Source: a virus | IMG/VR virus record: IMGVR_UViG_3300008262_003596 | Span: 1 to 46,204 of that record | Strand: one strand, 5' to 3' | Length of the DNA stretch: 46,204 nt | The notes under the pieces: generated by a model | Seen by the model: the letters and a program-made list of their open reading frames with translations, nothing else | Told to the model about the DNA's origin: nothing | The model's database searches: none | Part shown: positions 38,901-46,204 of the stretch, in pieces | Numbering within the stretch: the first letter of the stretch is position 1 | Layout of the letters: each line of letters starts with the position of its first letter | Translations under genes and position numbers: made by a program

Positions 38901-41900
38901 GGCATATGGGCAAAAATTAAACTTTCTACATCTGGTATAACATTTAACCTAAAGGATATGTCTTCGGAAACAGCCACAGCCATATCTCTTTTGCTAGAGC
39001 AGCAAAAAGATTACTTAAGATCAAACGATTCTTTAATTGGTTCTGCAGCAGACTTAATTGCAAAAACTGGAAATATTACTGCTAATCAATTAATCAAGAA
39101 TGCAAACAAAACAAAAGAAAGCATTCAAAAAGAAATAGAGCTAAGACAAAAAAATATTCAAAGAATTAAAGATGAAGCCGCTGCTAAGAAAAAGGCATTG
39201 GACGAAGAAACAGAGGCGGAAGATTTTCTCCTACAGATTCAGAAAAAACAAATAGAGTACTCAGAAGCCCTGGCTTCTGGAGACATGGCAAGAGCTGCAC
39301 AAGCTCAATTAGACATACAGTCAATGACTGGGGCAAGACAGTTGGATCTTGCCAAAACTGCAATTGATAATAAAGCAGACAGAGATATTAAAAAGCAACA
39401 AGACTTAATAGATAATTTAACTAAGGCATTAGATGGCCTATCCAAAGCTTTAGAAAAACAAATTTCTGCAGCGGGTAATGAGCAGGCTAAAAAGGCAGAC
39501 ATGCAAGGCCTCTATGACTTATTTATGCAGGCCGTCACACTTGGAATGGGTGGAGTAACGGATAGTGAGAAGTTAATTATTGGAGATATAGCTAAAACAT
39601 TAAGAGATAGTGGAATAAAACAATTTGTTGATTTAGCAGATAAGTATCTAAAAATGTCACCTACTGGAAATTATGTAGGTTCAATGCAACCAATGGGATT
39701 TGGCGCACTTGAATCCCTTGGTGCTGCCTCTTTCTCAGTAATAGCTGGTAAATTACAAGTTGAGGATACAGAGCTAAGCAAGTACATAAAAGCACTTGCT
39801 ACTGGTAAAACTGGTGACTCAACAACACAATTTACGCCTAAAGCAACAACAGAAAGAAGTGGTATGGGCACAAAAACTGTCTATACAATAACCCCAGATC
39901 AATACGTTAATTCAGGAATGTATGTTGAGGGCGAAAACCCAGTAGCAATGAAGAAAACATTCGTAGACTACCTTGGTCGCAGATTTCAAATTGTTGGAAA
40001 ACAAGAAGATGGTGACTTTATTGTAGAAAGAAAATTTGCAGCAGGAGGCGTGATTAAAAACTTTATGCCAGGCGGAAATGTTACAGGTCCAGGAACTTCA
40101 ACATCTGATTCTATTCCCGCCCTGCTTTCAAATGGTGAGTATGTAATAAGAGCATCCTCAGTTAAGAAATATGGAACAGAAACATTTGAAGCACTTAATG
40201 CTGGAAGATTTGCAGATGGCGGTTTAGCTCAAGATCCTAATAAAGTTTATCTTCCAGATGGTACTGAAGCTCGTAGGATGTCACGTGAAGAACGTGATGC
40301 TAATTATAGAGCAAGCCGTGAAAGATTCCTTACACAACGCAAAAAGTATAATGATTTTATTATGCCACAAGAAACTCATAAAGAGTTACTTAATAGACTA
40401 AAAATGATGGGCTATGCAGATGGCGGACCAGTAAATACTTCAGCACTTATAACACCTTCCGTTCCTTATTATATGAATATGGGCGGAGAAATTCCAGGAT
40501 ATCACAAAGGCGGACCAGTAGGACATAGACATGGAAGAAATGCTCCGCAGACCATGGGTCCATACGGCCCATATGTACCGTCTTTCCCAGCCGATAACAG
40601 AAGTAATGGCGGCGGACTCATGGATCAAATTAGGGGAGGATACCGTTTCTTTAGAGATTCAATGTACAATGGACAGAATCAAGGCTCAGCTATGATCATG
40701 GGCATGTTAGAGCAAGCAGGCTATATTGGACAAACAACACTAAGTAGTGCATCAAAAGGAATAATTCCTAAGCCAACTAAACAGCAAGATAAAGATTTTC
40801 AAGAATTTACAGGAATTCCTGGAGTTTATAGAGCGCTTACAAATAAGTCAGCAGAAGGACCGATGGGCCAAGAAAATCTAAAGGCGCAAAAATTTTTAGA
40901 TTGGTTTACAGTAGCAGGATTTGCACTACCAGTAGCGGGAAGGGCATCAATTACAGCTGGAACTTCTATGAAGCCAGGACTTTCTAAAATAGCAACTGGA
41001 ATGAAAAGCGAAGGATTGCCTTATTTTAAAAGAGAGACTTGGCAAGGATCTCAGTTTAGACAAGACGTAGAGGCTACCCCTATATTAAAACAGATTGCCA
41101 AAACCGTTCTCACCCCCTTAGATAGGGGAAGAAACGCCGTAATGAATTTTAAAAACTGGGACGATACCGTTCCGTTTTCTAGAAAAGCAGCATCTGTTTT
41201 AGATGGTTTGCTTGGCCTACAAGATACTTTATCTACTAACGCCAGACCATCTGTCATAAAAGATTCTTTGCTTTCCATGTATCGCACAGGACATTCATTT
41301 GACCCAGAGTCTAAATGGGCATTTATTCCTCCAGGTTCTGGAGCAAAACACATGAGTGCAAGGGCTGGCGGAAGAAACAAAACAATAAGACAAGCTTATA
41401 TTGACGAAGCCTCATTTGGTGCAGAAAGATTTGTAGAGCAGTATATGAAATTTATACACTTTTTAAATCCTGGGACTTGGCCAGGAATAAAGTCTAGTGC
41501 AAAAAATACTATGATGGGCTGGACTCCTAAAAAAATAGCAGACGCTATATCATTTATGTATCGTACAGGACATGCATACGATGTCGCCGATCTGTCAAGA
41601 AATGTTTTTTTTGATAGAAATTTTAGACAAAATGTAATAAATAAAGCAAATCCTGGTGCAGAAAGATTTGTTGAGAAAAACTTACAATCATTATATTTAC
41701 TTAATGTAAAAAATATAATGAGTTCTGGAAGAACAAAACTAGGTTCGATAAAGAAGAAGTTGTCAGCAGCAGGCACAATACCTTATTTGATTCCTGGAGC
41801 TGGGAAAATGACAACCCCATCATTTATAAAGCATATCGATCATCCAGGACTCAAGGCCATACTTGAAACTTTCTATATGAGACACAGAGTGGTTCCTACT

Positions 41901-42725
41901 CCCGAAAACCCAGCTGGAAAGCTTCCAAAAGTTCCAGTACATCCTTCTGAAACAAAAGTAGTAACTGGAAGAACTAGAGGTCCAGGAATGTACTTTGGGG
42001 TAACTCCAAGGCTGTCAAAAGAATTTTATGATTTTGGACCTAATGTTTATAGGCCAAAACTAAACTTAACAATGTTAAAGGCTCTTTTTAAAAGCCAAGG
42101 GTATATAAAGGGAACACCTCAGCTTAATGCTCTTATAGAAGAATATAATGCTACAGCAGCAGCCCAGGCAATTCAGCCAGAGACAGGTTTTGCTGCAACA
42201 GTTCAGGGCGGACTATCTGGAGCTATTGCTTATGATCATCCACTTATTAAATTCCTTATGAGCAAAGGCTACATTGGATACACGCATGGTATGGATGAAA
42301 ATGCTTTAACTGCAGCAACTAATTGGTTAATTGGTCTATCTCCAAAGCTCGGCTATAAAAGAGTTATGCGAGCAAACGGTGGTATTGTTACTAATGCTGA
42401 TAAATATGCTGGTGGTATGCAAATGAATATACCTAAGTTTGAAAAGGGTATTAATATGGTTCCAGCAGATATGTTAGCAATGCTTCATAAAAATGAAGCG
42501 GTAGTTCCAGCTAATATGAATCCGTTTAATCCTAATGCACAATCATATTCACAACCTTCAATTTCATATAATATTGCACCAGTAATTAATGCCGCCCCAG
42601 GAATGGATGAGCAGGCAATTGCAAATATGGCAACACGACAAGTTTTGGCGGAAATAAAAGCAATCGATTCTAGAAATACTGCTTCAATAGGAAGACAAGG
42701 TATGAGAGTTGTGGGCAACAAATGA
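32907..42725 (+). CDS. Tape measure protein with embedded ART-like segment (3272 aa)
   Basis: A very long tape measure, which sets tail length and helps eject DNA. Residues 190-400 match the TP901-type core (ADQELTRLTKVYGG, AMREGGINASEGANALKSAL); hydrophobic spans at about 533-570, 1655-1695 and 1725-1750; a poly-Gly linker near 656-664; repeated LNAGG and (T/S)xGE(F/T/Y) segments typical of actinophage tape measures; a coiled coil at about 2067-2135. Residues about 1425-1540 show LYRGM (R1431), SFTSD (S1473-S1476) and E1534-Q-E1536, an ADP-ribosyltransferase pattern. A duplicated MYRTGH...GAERFVE unit lies at about 2791 and 2884. GPGMYFGVTP at 3025 is a second ART-like candidate. Confidence 0.9.
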   Translation: MADDQVVTNIVARADFSDLIANVRKVTTSLAAMQQQIGSSNKVLSSQINAVNRSFGETLRSTGQFSSHFVSLANDVDVFGKRLDGGKLKLRDYFSTLQTHTRTSGGLIRDLARQQVQLQNAILQPLGRNAQGLMQFNVHVPQGLDEIKNKGAIARQEMQILNKVMQEGAGQLINWGKNTQWAGRQLTVGLTVPIAAFGAAAAKAFREADQELTRLTKVYGGLAATSSAELQKVRRDVTAVANELARGYGASFKETLALSADIAASGKQGAELLGSIRETTRLAVLGEVDRQDAMKATLAIQSAFKQDTDELAESINFLNAVENQTSTTLNDLVEAIPKAGPVIKGLGGDVQDLALYLTAMREGGINASEGANALKSALASLINPTDVAVQKFEGFGIDLMGIVNNNAGDVTKTLFALQSALDNLNPLQKSQAIEQLFGKFQFARLSALFENLGKQGSQTLQVMDLMKASSKELATIASRELSMVTESASGKYKRAVEGLKADLAGIGEEFLKVSTFFINLVDGIVKFVNNLPGPIKTILTFLAGLTAVTGPLIMLTGVLANFLGYVIKGAFHLKALFKGGEGWRMLTPEILAANQAGSLIEKTFYSDAKAALALAEALQVLSAGMTSIQSKMTQGVVSVQPMLSTVAGSIIKPPGDGGGGGGGGGIPRIVDPRNPLVGPAGTRASAHMVPRSGMTQEERAAQTIHSFLPAPIPVNQAVGANPQIFASGDLPAVPGLTTITGKSGAVSTGVVSSEAAKWHTMVGALSMMTKTEVAQMRTQLRTTGTVSSEFTQAFGSLLPQMTSIAENAAQQSAVIVAEAKAGTISVQTARQRIIALNIQVEQLMAQATMGTATSLGRTAVITAVPTLDQPVVDPKTGKSNMRELFKKGKTRSFVDDLARLMGVRTWGAGYSTHTTRPIRLNMGGKVYNPEVHGNVVPGDTSINYDNTPAVLREGGFILNQSSSRVNPDLVKLAKNSKNAGGKIVPAILTPGETYFPPEIAQEIMPTLEKANSGSVVKLLNAGGILGGRVSNKKLNYGIRISPVDILSKLGRWNPNMARGARRVYETRASGSRASNSPRTFDPGSQFGPETYHSLFRRSSATWGVHGGALRHGERGADEVLGHVITSKFLRQFKGLPEQGSSRVLTGSQFESRFGSMPGGATPSKVYQVLPDNLITITKDFNAALINGSATGSMWLSSSRQPQHFISLLSHLLNSGVPYKVAYRTAGRTLDRINKAMYRLKDTNLTETKWGNIVDSSMQAEISALSRSYTKGSMHSLNAGGIVPGGMVSRNRFGYGIPALAGSVIARLTSKWKKPNPYSPATQKHDWTNTDPLHGPLFIGRADIGSDGVRRSLSYSIPSGRVVQGREGKQLVGISPMMSNDPRYLIERYMAGDKSVLARMQYESRNGLNTHPLSIQSLFRLLARPFRGTLYRGMTPQSVADTLPKHIVEAIEKAKATGDFSALIGRAFIMRRASFTSDPGIAQFFAPGSGGLVLQASLSGRKVTPTSEIFPDKKFQAPYGQDWSKGLSSRRYRSEQESLVGGRFTITGFDGKKLIVEGRAMGGPVSGGTPYVVGERGPELFVPKNSGGIIPSYALGGIVKGGKINYGELPPGWEQALAQPTLATQMRASGQLPPLQTPQALETPKGPRGLGALRMLGSLGGGTLGSMVGTQLTGGSMVGNILGFMGGSALADAGITSITNKVLGLGNAAGSAAGKTSLLTKAFNFFIKLPGPLKLLAAIVGVGVAIETINNKISEHRRIVSSGFGISEESAKKLGLQYKKLGSEIDTYQQKYDLMLAKAAANRFNQTKAEGKGINITVPELEKLKKQVAKDFPDEIKMFDKATNEEAIERATNLKAGMVAAGKSVEEANEIILAMIMNSNKSAYALDILGDRGFGKIQGKISATNSTIKTFSNIIKEGNFDQLPIALQTSVNALDNLQQSFIKIDANTKKAVTSSQAYEKVLSQISGTANKQIGEKGLEEILAQNEGLRDVIDSTDTLAGIWAKIKLSTSGITFNLKDMSSETATAISLLLEQQKDYLRSNDSLIGSAADLIAKTGNITANQLIKNANKTKESIQKEIELRQKNIQRIKDEAAAKKKALDEETEAEDFLLQIQKKQIEYSEALASGDMARAAQAQLDIQSMTGARQLDLAKTAIDNKADRDIKKQQDLIDNLTKALDGLSKALEKQISAAGNEQAKKADMQGLYDLFMQAVTLGMGGVTDSEKLIIGDIAKTLRDSGIKQFVDLADKYLKMSPTGNYVGSMQPMGFGALESLGAASFSVIAGKLQVEDTELSKYIKALATGKTGDSTTQFTPKATTERSGMGTKTVYTITPDQYVNSGMYVEGENPVAMKKTFVDYLGRRFQIVGKQEDGDFIVERKFAAGGVIKNFMPGGNVTGPGTSTSDSIPALLSNGEYVIRASSVKKYGTETFEALNAGRFADGGLAQDPNKVYLPDGTEARRMSREERDANYRASRERFLTQRKKYNDFIMPQETHKELLNRLKMMGYADGGPVNTSALITPSVPYYMNMGGEIPGYHKGGPVGHRHGRNAPQTMGPYGPYVPSFPADNRSNGGGLMDQIRGGYRFFRDSMYNGQNQGSAMIMGMLEQAGYIGQTTLSSASKGIIPKPTKQQDKDFQEFTGIPGVYRALTNKSAEGPMGQENLKAQKFLDWFTVAGFALPVAGRASITAGTSMKPGLSKIATGMKSEGLPYFKRETWQGSQFRQDVEATPILKQIAKTVLTPLDRGRNAVMNFKNWDDTVPFSRKAASVLDGLLGLQDTLSTNARPSVIKDSLLSMYRTGHSFDPESKWAFIPPGSGAKHMSARAGGRNKTIRQAYIDEASFGAERFVEQYMKFIHFLNPGTWPGIKSSAKNTMMGWTPKKIADAISFMYRTGHAYDVADLSRNVFFDRNFRQNVINKANPGAERFVEKNLQSLYLLNVKNIMSSGRTKLGSIKKKLSAAGTIPYLIPGAGKMTTPSFIKHIDHPGLKAILETFYMRHRVVPTPENPAGKLPKVPVHPSETKVVTGRTRGPGMYFGVTPRLSKEFYDFGPNVYRPKLNLTMLKALFKSQGYIKGTPQLNALIEEYNATAAAQAIQPETGFAATVQGGLSGAIAYDHPLIKFLMSKGYIGYTHGMDENALTAATNWLIGLSPKLGYKRVMRANGGIVTNADKYAGGMQMNIPKFEKGINMVPADMLAMLHKNEAVVPANMNPFNPNAQSYSQPSISYNIAPVINAAPGMDEQAIANMATRQVLAEIKAIDSRNTASIGRQGMRVVGNK

Positions 42726-42731
42726 TACAAT
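42723..42731 (+). promoter_or_regulatory. Extended -10 promoter (TGATACAAT)
   Basis: TGA-TACAAT overlaps the tape measure stop. Same sequence as at 8463. It precedes an AGGAG ribosome site and the ATG at 42754 of the distal tail gene. Confidence 0.5.
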
Positions 42732-42753
42732 GTTACATAGGAGAAAATATTAA

Positions 42754-44574
42754 ATGACATTTATAACATTGCCAGTTGGCTCACTTATTAAATTTAACGA
42801 TGTTGCCCTTTCTGAGCATAATAGAAATCCAGTCGGAATAGGCTATAATAGAATTGAAAAGTCTCAAAGAATGAGTAACGGAACCCTGCGTAGATTCTTT
42901 ATTGCAGATAAGAAGACCATAAGCGTTTCTTGGAACATGCTTCCATCATATGCAAATTATACAGTAGATGGTGGATATGGAGCGCTAGATCTCAAAGCAT
43001 TTTATGAAAGCGCTGCACAGTCTACATTTAATGTTAAATTAAAAACAGGCACCGATACTGGATTTCTGAATACTACTATGGTATTTTCATCATTCTCATG
43101 CGAGCTTATGAAAAGAAATGTTTATTCTGATATGGATTCTAAGCCAGCAACAATTACTGCCGTAACACATAATGGCTCCTCTATCACATATACTGCCGCA
43201 AATTCTTTTGCGGTAAATGATGTGGTGACAGTAACAGGATTAGACACAGAAGCCTACAATGTTTCTAATGCTACAGTAACATCAAGAAATAGCACTTCAT
43301 TTACTGTTGCAAAATCTGGCACCACCGCCTCAGTAACAGAGGCATCTTCCAGCTTAACAGCATTTACATATTATGCAAGTAATACATTCTCGGCGGGAGA
43401 TGTGGTAAGTATATCTGGATTTAAAACTGCTACTATTACTGCCGCAACAACTGCAGCAGGTAAAATAACTTATACTGCAGCAGGACATGGATTTGCAGTA
43501 AATGATGTAATTAATGTTACTGGTATCTCAGAAGATTCTTATAATAAATCTAATGCAGTAATTACCAATAAAACAGATAATACATTTTCTATATCTGCTG
43601 TTGGAACAGGAACACCGACATTTGTTGGCGCAGCCGCATCAATTGTTTATAATAAAACAAATGTAGATATTGTTTCAGCAACGGATTATTATTTTACTGT
43701 GGCAGATACATCAAATCCACCAACGGTAGTTTTAACAACAAGTGGAACAGCGACACTTTATTCAGAATCAACACAATTCCCTGTGACAGGATTTGAGCCA
43801 ACGGTTGGTACAAGCGTTAAATATACGGCGGCAAACCATGATCTTGAGGTTGGAGATACTGTAAGTATATCTGGAATTAGATCAACTGCTACAATCACAT
43901 CTGCAGCCAAGCTTGCAGGAGATGATGTAATCTCTCCAAATGGTACAATAAATTCAGTAAATCTATTAAACAACGTTGCTACAATATCTTTTTCGGATAC
44001 ATCATTTAGTACATACTCATGGAATATTGGCGATTCAATTACTATATCTGGATGTAGCAATTCAGTATTTAATGGAACCTATACGGTAAGTGCTGTTCCT
44101 TCCGCTAGTTCAGTCTCATTTGCAAAAACTAATACAGATATAGCCTTAGACTCATCCGCAACTGGGTCTGCAGTAAACAATACATGGTCTTCTGGAATGA
44201 TAAAGTATACAGCCACAAATACATTTGCAAAGAACGATATAATTTCAATTTCTGGAATAACTCCTTCCGAGTATAATAATTCTTCTGCTAGAGTAGCTTA
44301 TGCGACATCTTCGTATTTCCTTGTCCCAGGAGACATATCAGTCAAATATAGAAAATCTGGTTCAGCACTAAGCATATTTAATTTATCCAATGTTGTTGTA
44401 TCTGCAGTTACTAAGGACACATTTACTGTGCCATTTACTTCAGCAGCGGGATATCCTGTAACTGGATTATCTGCAGTAACTGTAAACAAACATGTTAACT
44501 ATACTGCATATGCAAAAACTGTTGCTTTGCCGCAGGAATTTTGGACGGTATCCTTATCTTTGGAAGAGGTATAA
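42754..44574 (+). CDS. Distal tail protein-like with inserted repeats (606 aa)
   Basis: 606 residues. The first 130 resemble a distal tail/tail-tip domain (FITLPVGSLIKFNDVALSEHNRNP, KKTISVSWNMLPSYA, GGYGALDLKAFYESAAQSTFNVKL) and the last 25 (YTAYAKTVALPQEFWTVSLSLEEV) finish the same kind of domain. Between, about 135-580 is a run of some six copies of a beta module YTAxNxFAxNDxxxITGI...YNxSNA. The repeats appear inserted into the parent fold. Tail-tip repeats often take part in cell attachment. AGGAG precedes the ATG. Confidence 0.75.
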   Translation: MTFITLPVGSLIKFNDVALSEHNRNPVGIGYNRIEKSQRMSNGTLRRFFIADKKTISVSWNMLPSYANYTVDGGYGALDLKAFYESAAQSTFNVKLKTGTDTGFLNTTMVFSSFSCELMKRNVYSDMDSKPATITAVTHNGSSITYTAANSFAVNDVVTVTGLDTEAYNVSNATVTSRNSTSFTVAKSGTTASVTEASSSLTAFTYYASNTFSAGDVVSISGFKTATITAATTAAGKITYTAAGHGFAVNDVINVTGISEDSYNKSNAVITNKTDNTFSISAVGTGTPTFVGAAASIVYNKTNVDIVSATDYYFTVADTSNPPTVVLTTSGTATLYSESTQFPVTGFEPTVGTSVKYTAANHDLEVGDTVSISGIRSTATITSAAKLAGDDVISPNGTINSVNLLNNVATISFSDTSFSTYSWNIGDSITISGCSNSVFNGTYTVSAVPSASSVSFAKTNTDIALDSSATGSAVNNTWSSGMIKYTATNTFAKNDIISISGITPSEYNNSSARVAYATSSYFLVPGDISVKYRKSGSALSIFNLSNVVVSAVTKDTFTVPFTSAAGYPVTGLSAVTVNKHVNYTAYAKTVALPQEFWTVSLSLEEV

Positions 44575-44577
44575 TAA

Positions 44578-46204
44578 ATGCCTACAGCTTTAGAACATGT
44601 TTTTTATCAAGACCATGCAGTAAGAATTAATCCTGGATGCATGATTGAATATAATATGAATGCTTTGATTGATGGAATATCTGTATCAAACGTTACAGTA
44701 GATTCTGGATACACTTCAGACTCTGCATATAGATCACAAATTACTCACGAAGATTATTCTACATTCCCTCATGGATCAGATGTATCTTATGAGACTGATG
44801 GGCCCATACCATTTAAAAAATTATTTCCTCTAGAATCTGTTGTCCAGCCATTTAGACCGTCATCCTGTGGAATAAAATATTCAATACCTGGAATCGGAGA
44901 TAACCAGTCCGTTGGAACTGGAGGAGATGTTATAGAGGCGTATAATACCATTCCATACCCTACAAATAAACCAAGAATCTATTATCCAGGAATATCTAAT
45001 GCTTATAAGTATTGGGTCGGAGCAAAAAATAAAAACATTGCATTAAAGGTAACATATAAGCACGATTCTGTGTCATGGGCTGCAAGCAAAAAAAGCGGTT
45101 CAATTCCTACTGGCAACAAGCATGCTTTAGCCAATAAAATAGTTGTTAAGTTTGAAAAATATCACTCTAAGCCAATTACTGCATGGGTATCTATAACTAA
45201 ATCAAATGGAGAAGTTCTTCCTAATGTTGCGCTACCAGTTAACGATTATGGTTCTGAATGGAATGGAGAATTAATTCTTTATTATAATGGGACGGCATGG
45301 AGTAAGAATGAGCCAACATCTTATTTAAATACACAAGAAATAAAGTCTATACAAGTTAATGCCTTAGTTCCTCAAGGAATAACACCAAGTGCTGATATAG
45401 GGGTAATTGAAATATCTGCAAGATGGGTAAAGGATATATCCTCCGACATTATATCAATGTCAATTAATCAATCCTCATCTGCAGAAGATGGAGCAATGCT
45501 ACCAGTTGGAATAGTAAATTCAAACACCCTTGACATGCTTTTAGCAAACTATAATCAGGTAGCATTAGCAACTCAAGTTTACGAAAGAACATCATCTAGC
45601 TTTGACGCAACTAAATTATATATGGTTAAGAATGCAAAGCTGACACCGTTTTTTAAGGTATACCATGCTAATGGCATCATAAGTCCAACATATGATCCAT
45701 ATGATAAAATTTTACAGGGAGAATTTTATATAGATACCTATGAAATTTCAGAACATGGAGACTATAGGATAACTGCCCTAGATGGCTCAAAACAATTAAT
45801 GGAAACATTTTGCCCAGATATACTTTGCACAGACTACCCTTCTATTACGGTTATGATGAGATTACTTGACTCAATAGGTTTTACAAAATATAACTTTAAT
45901 ATTAAAAAAACTAATGATATAGATGATTCTATAATTAATTTAAACCACTGGTGGACTGAAGATACACAAACAGTTTGGGAAGCACTACAGGATTTATGTA
46001 AAGATAGTCAGACAAACGCATTCTTTGACAAGAATGGCGTACTTCAGATTTATACCAGAAATGCAATTTATGATACATCAAGAGAAATTAATTGGGAGTT
46101 TTTCCAATCACAAGAAGGAAGCGCACTTCCAAACATTATGTCATTTGCAAAGAATGAAATTCCTTCTGCAAACTCAGTAAAGGTTTTATGGCAGACTCCA
46201 ATAT
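44578..46204 (+). CDS. Minor tail/tail-tip protein, truncated by window end
   Basis: Open for 542 codons and cut off at the window edge. Starts three bases after the previous stop, with GGAAGAGG upstream. Beta-rich N-terminal third with GYTSDSAYRSQITHEDYSTFPHG; a Lys-rich stretch (AASKKSGSIPTGNKHALANK); the later part has YITALDGSKQLMETF-like and LTDxSQTNAFFDKNGVLQIYTR elements (SQTNAFFDKNGVLQIYTRN seen), typical of hub-type tail proteins. Position behind the distal tail gene fits a baseplate hub or tail endopeptidase; the end needed to tell is missing. Confidence 0.7.
   Translation, partial: MPTALEHVFYQDHAVRINPGCMIEYNMNALIDGISVSNVTVDSGYTSDSAYRSQITHEDYSTFPHGSDVSYETDGPIPFKKLFPLESVVQPFRPSSCGIKYSIPGIGDNQSVGTGGDVIEAYNTIPYPTNKPRIYYPGISNAYKYWVGAKNKNIALKVTYKHDSVSWAASKKSGSIPTGNKHALANKIVVKFEKYHSKPITAWVSITKSNGEVLPNVALPVNDYGSEWNGELILYYNGTAWSKNEPTSYLNTQEIKSIQVNALVPQGITPSADIGVIEISARWVKDISSDIISMSINQSSSAEDGAMLPVGIVNSNTLDMLLANYNQVALATQVYERTSSSFDATKLYMVKNAKLTPFFKVYHANGIISPTYDPYDKILQGEFYIDTYEISEHGDYRITALDGSKQLMETFCPDILCTDYPSITVMMRLLDSIGFTKYNFNIKKTNDIDDSIINLNHWWTEDTQTVWEALQDLCKDSQTNAFFDKNGVLQIYTRNAIYDTSREINWEFFQSQEGSALPNIMSFAKNEIPSANSVKVLWQTPI

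Overview
This window is a stretch of an AT-rich tailed-phage genome with siphovirus-type architecture. The late modules appear in canonical order: HK97-type portal, prohead protease with a scaffold tail, HK97-fold major capsid, head-tail connectors, tail terminator, major tail protein, frameshifted tail-assembly chaperones, a 3272-residue tape measure and tail-tip proteins. No integrase, repressor, terminase or replication gene is visible. The window starts and ends inside the genome, and the last gene is cut off. The host is probably an AT-rich actinobacterium, possibly from freshwater. The reasons are several TATAAT-N6-ATG leaderless starts, extended -10 promoters (TGNTATAAT), a monomeric B12-dependent ribonucleotide reductase, and gene types I associate with freshwater actinophages. 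The host call is inference.

Layout. 1-1930: two 2-oxoglutarate/Fe(II) (2OG) oxygenases facing each other; the minus-strand one ends in a CDGSH iron-sulfur motif. 1934-2894: a plus-strand group of tiny genes (membrane peptides, a zinc-ribbon-like protein) with a tRNA-Ile(UAU). 2905-5428: a minus-strand operon with a transglycosylase/lysozyme-like protein, small Cys-containing proteins and two fibre/decoration-like proteins, with an internal terminator and internal leaderless promoters. 5451-8767: a glycosyltransferase, a class II ribonucleotide reductase and an EF-hand protein fused to a holin-like hydrophobic segment. 8837-14884: fibre and adhesin genes built from recurring modules, one of them frameshifted, ending in a protein with twelve FF(A/S)PP(G/N/A) repeats. 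14924-21725: an unusual operon with seven 2OG oxygenases, two related DUF6065-like proteins and a Cys-rich DUF6171-like protein. 21740-23647: a LamG-type adhesin. 23710-46204: head and tail morphogenesis.

How the parts may work together. With the two at the left end, nine 2OG oxygenases share a Y(L/I/V)N(D/E)D(Y/F)xGG core and the HxD...H metal triad. They sit beside tail-fibre genes, and the gene just upstream encodes a proline-rich repeat protein with PPG and PPN units, the sort of sequence prolyl hydroxylases act on. A reasonable hypothesis is that the phage hydroxylates its own virion fibres, or modifies host glycans or peptides with this set. The tape measure also carries an R-S-ExE ADP-ribosyltransferase-like segment, which suggests an enzyme delivered with the DNA. 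All functions are inferred from sequence motifs and family knowledge; no database search was run.
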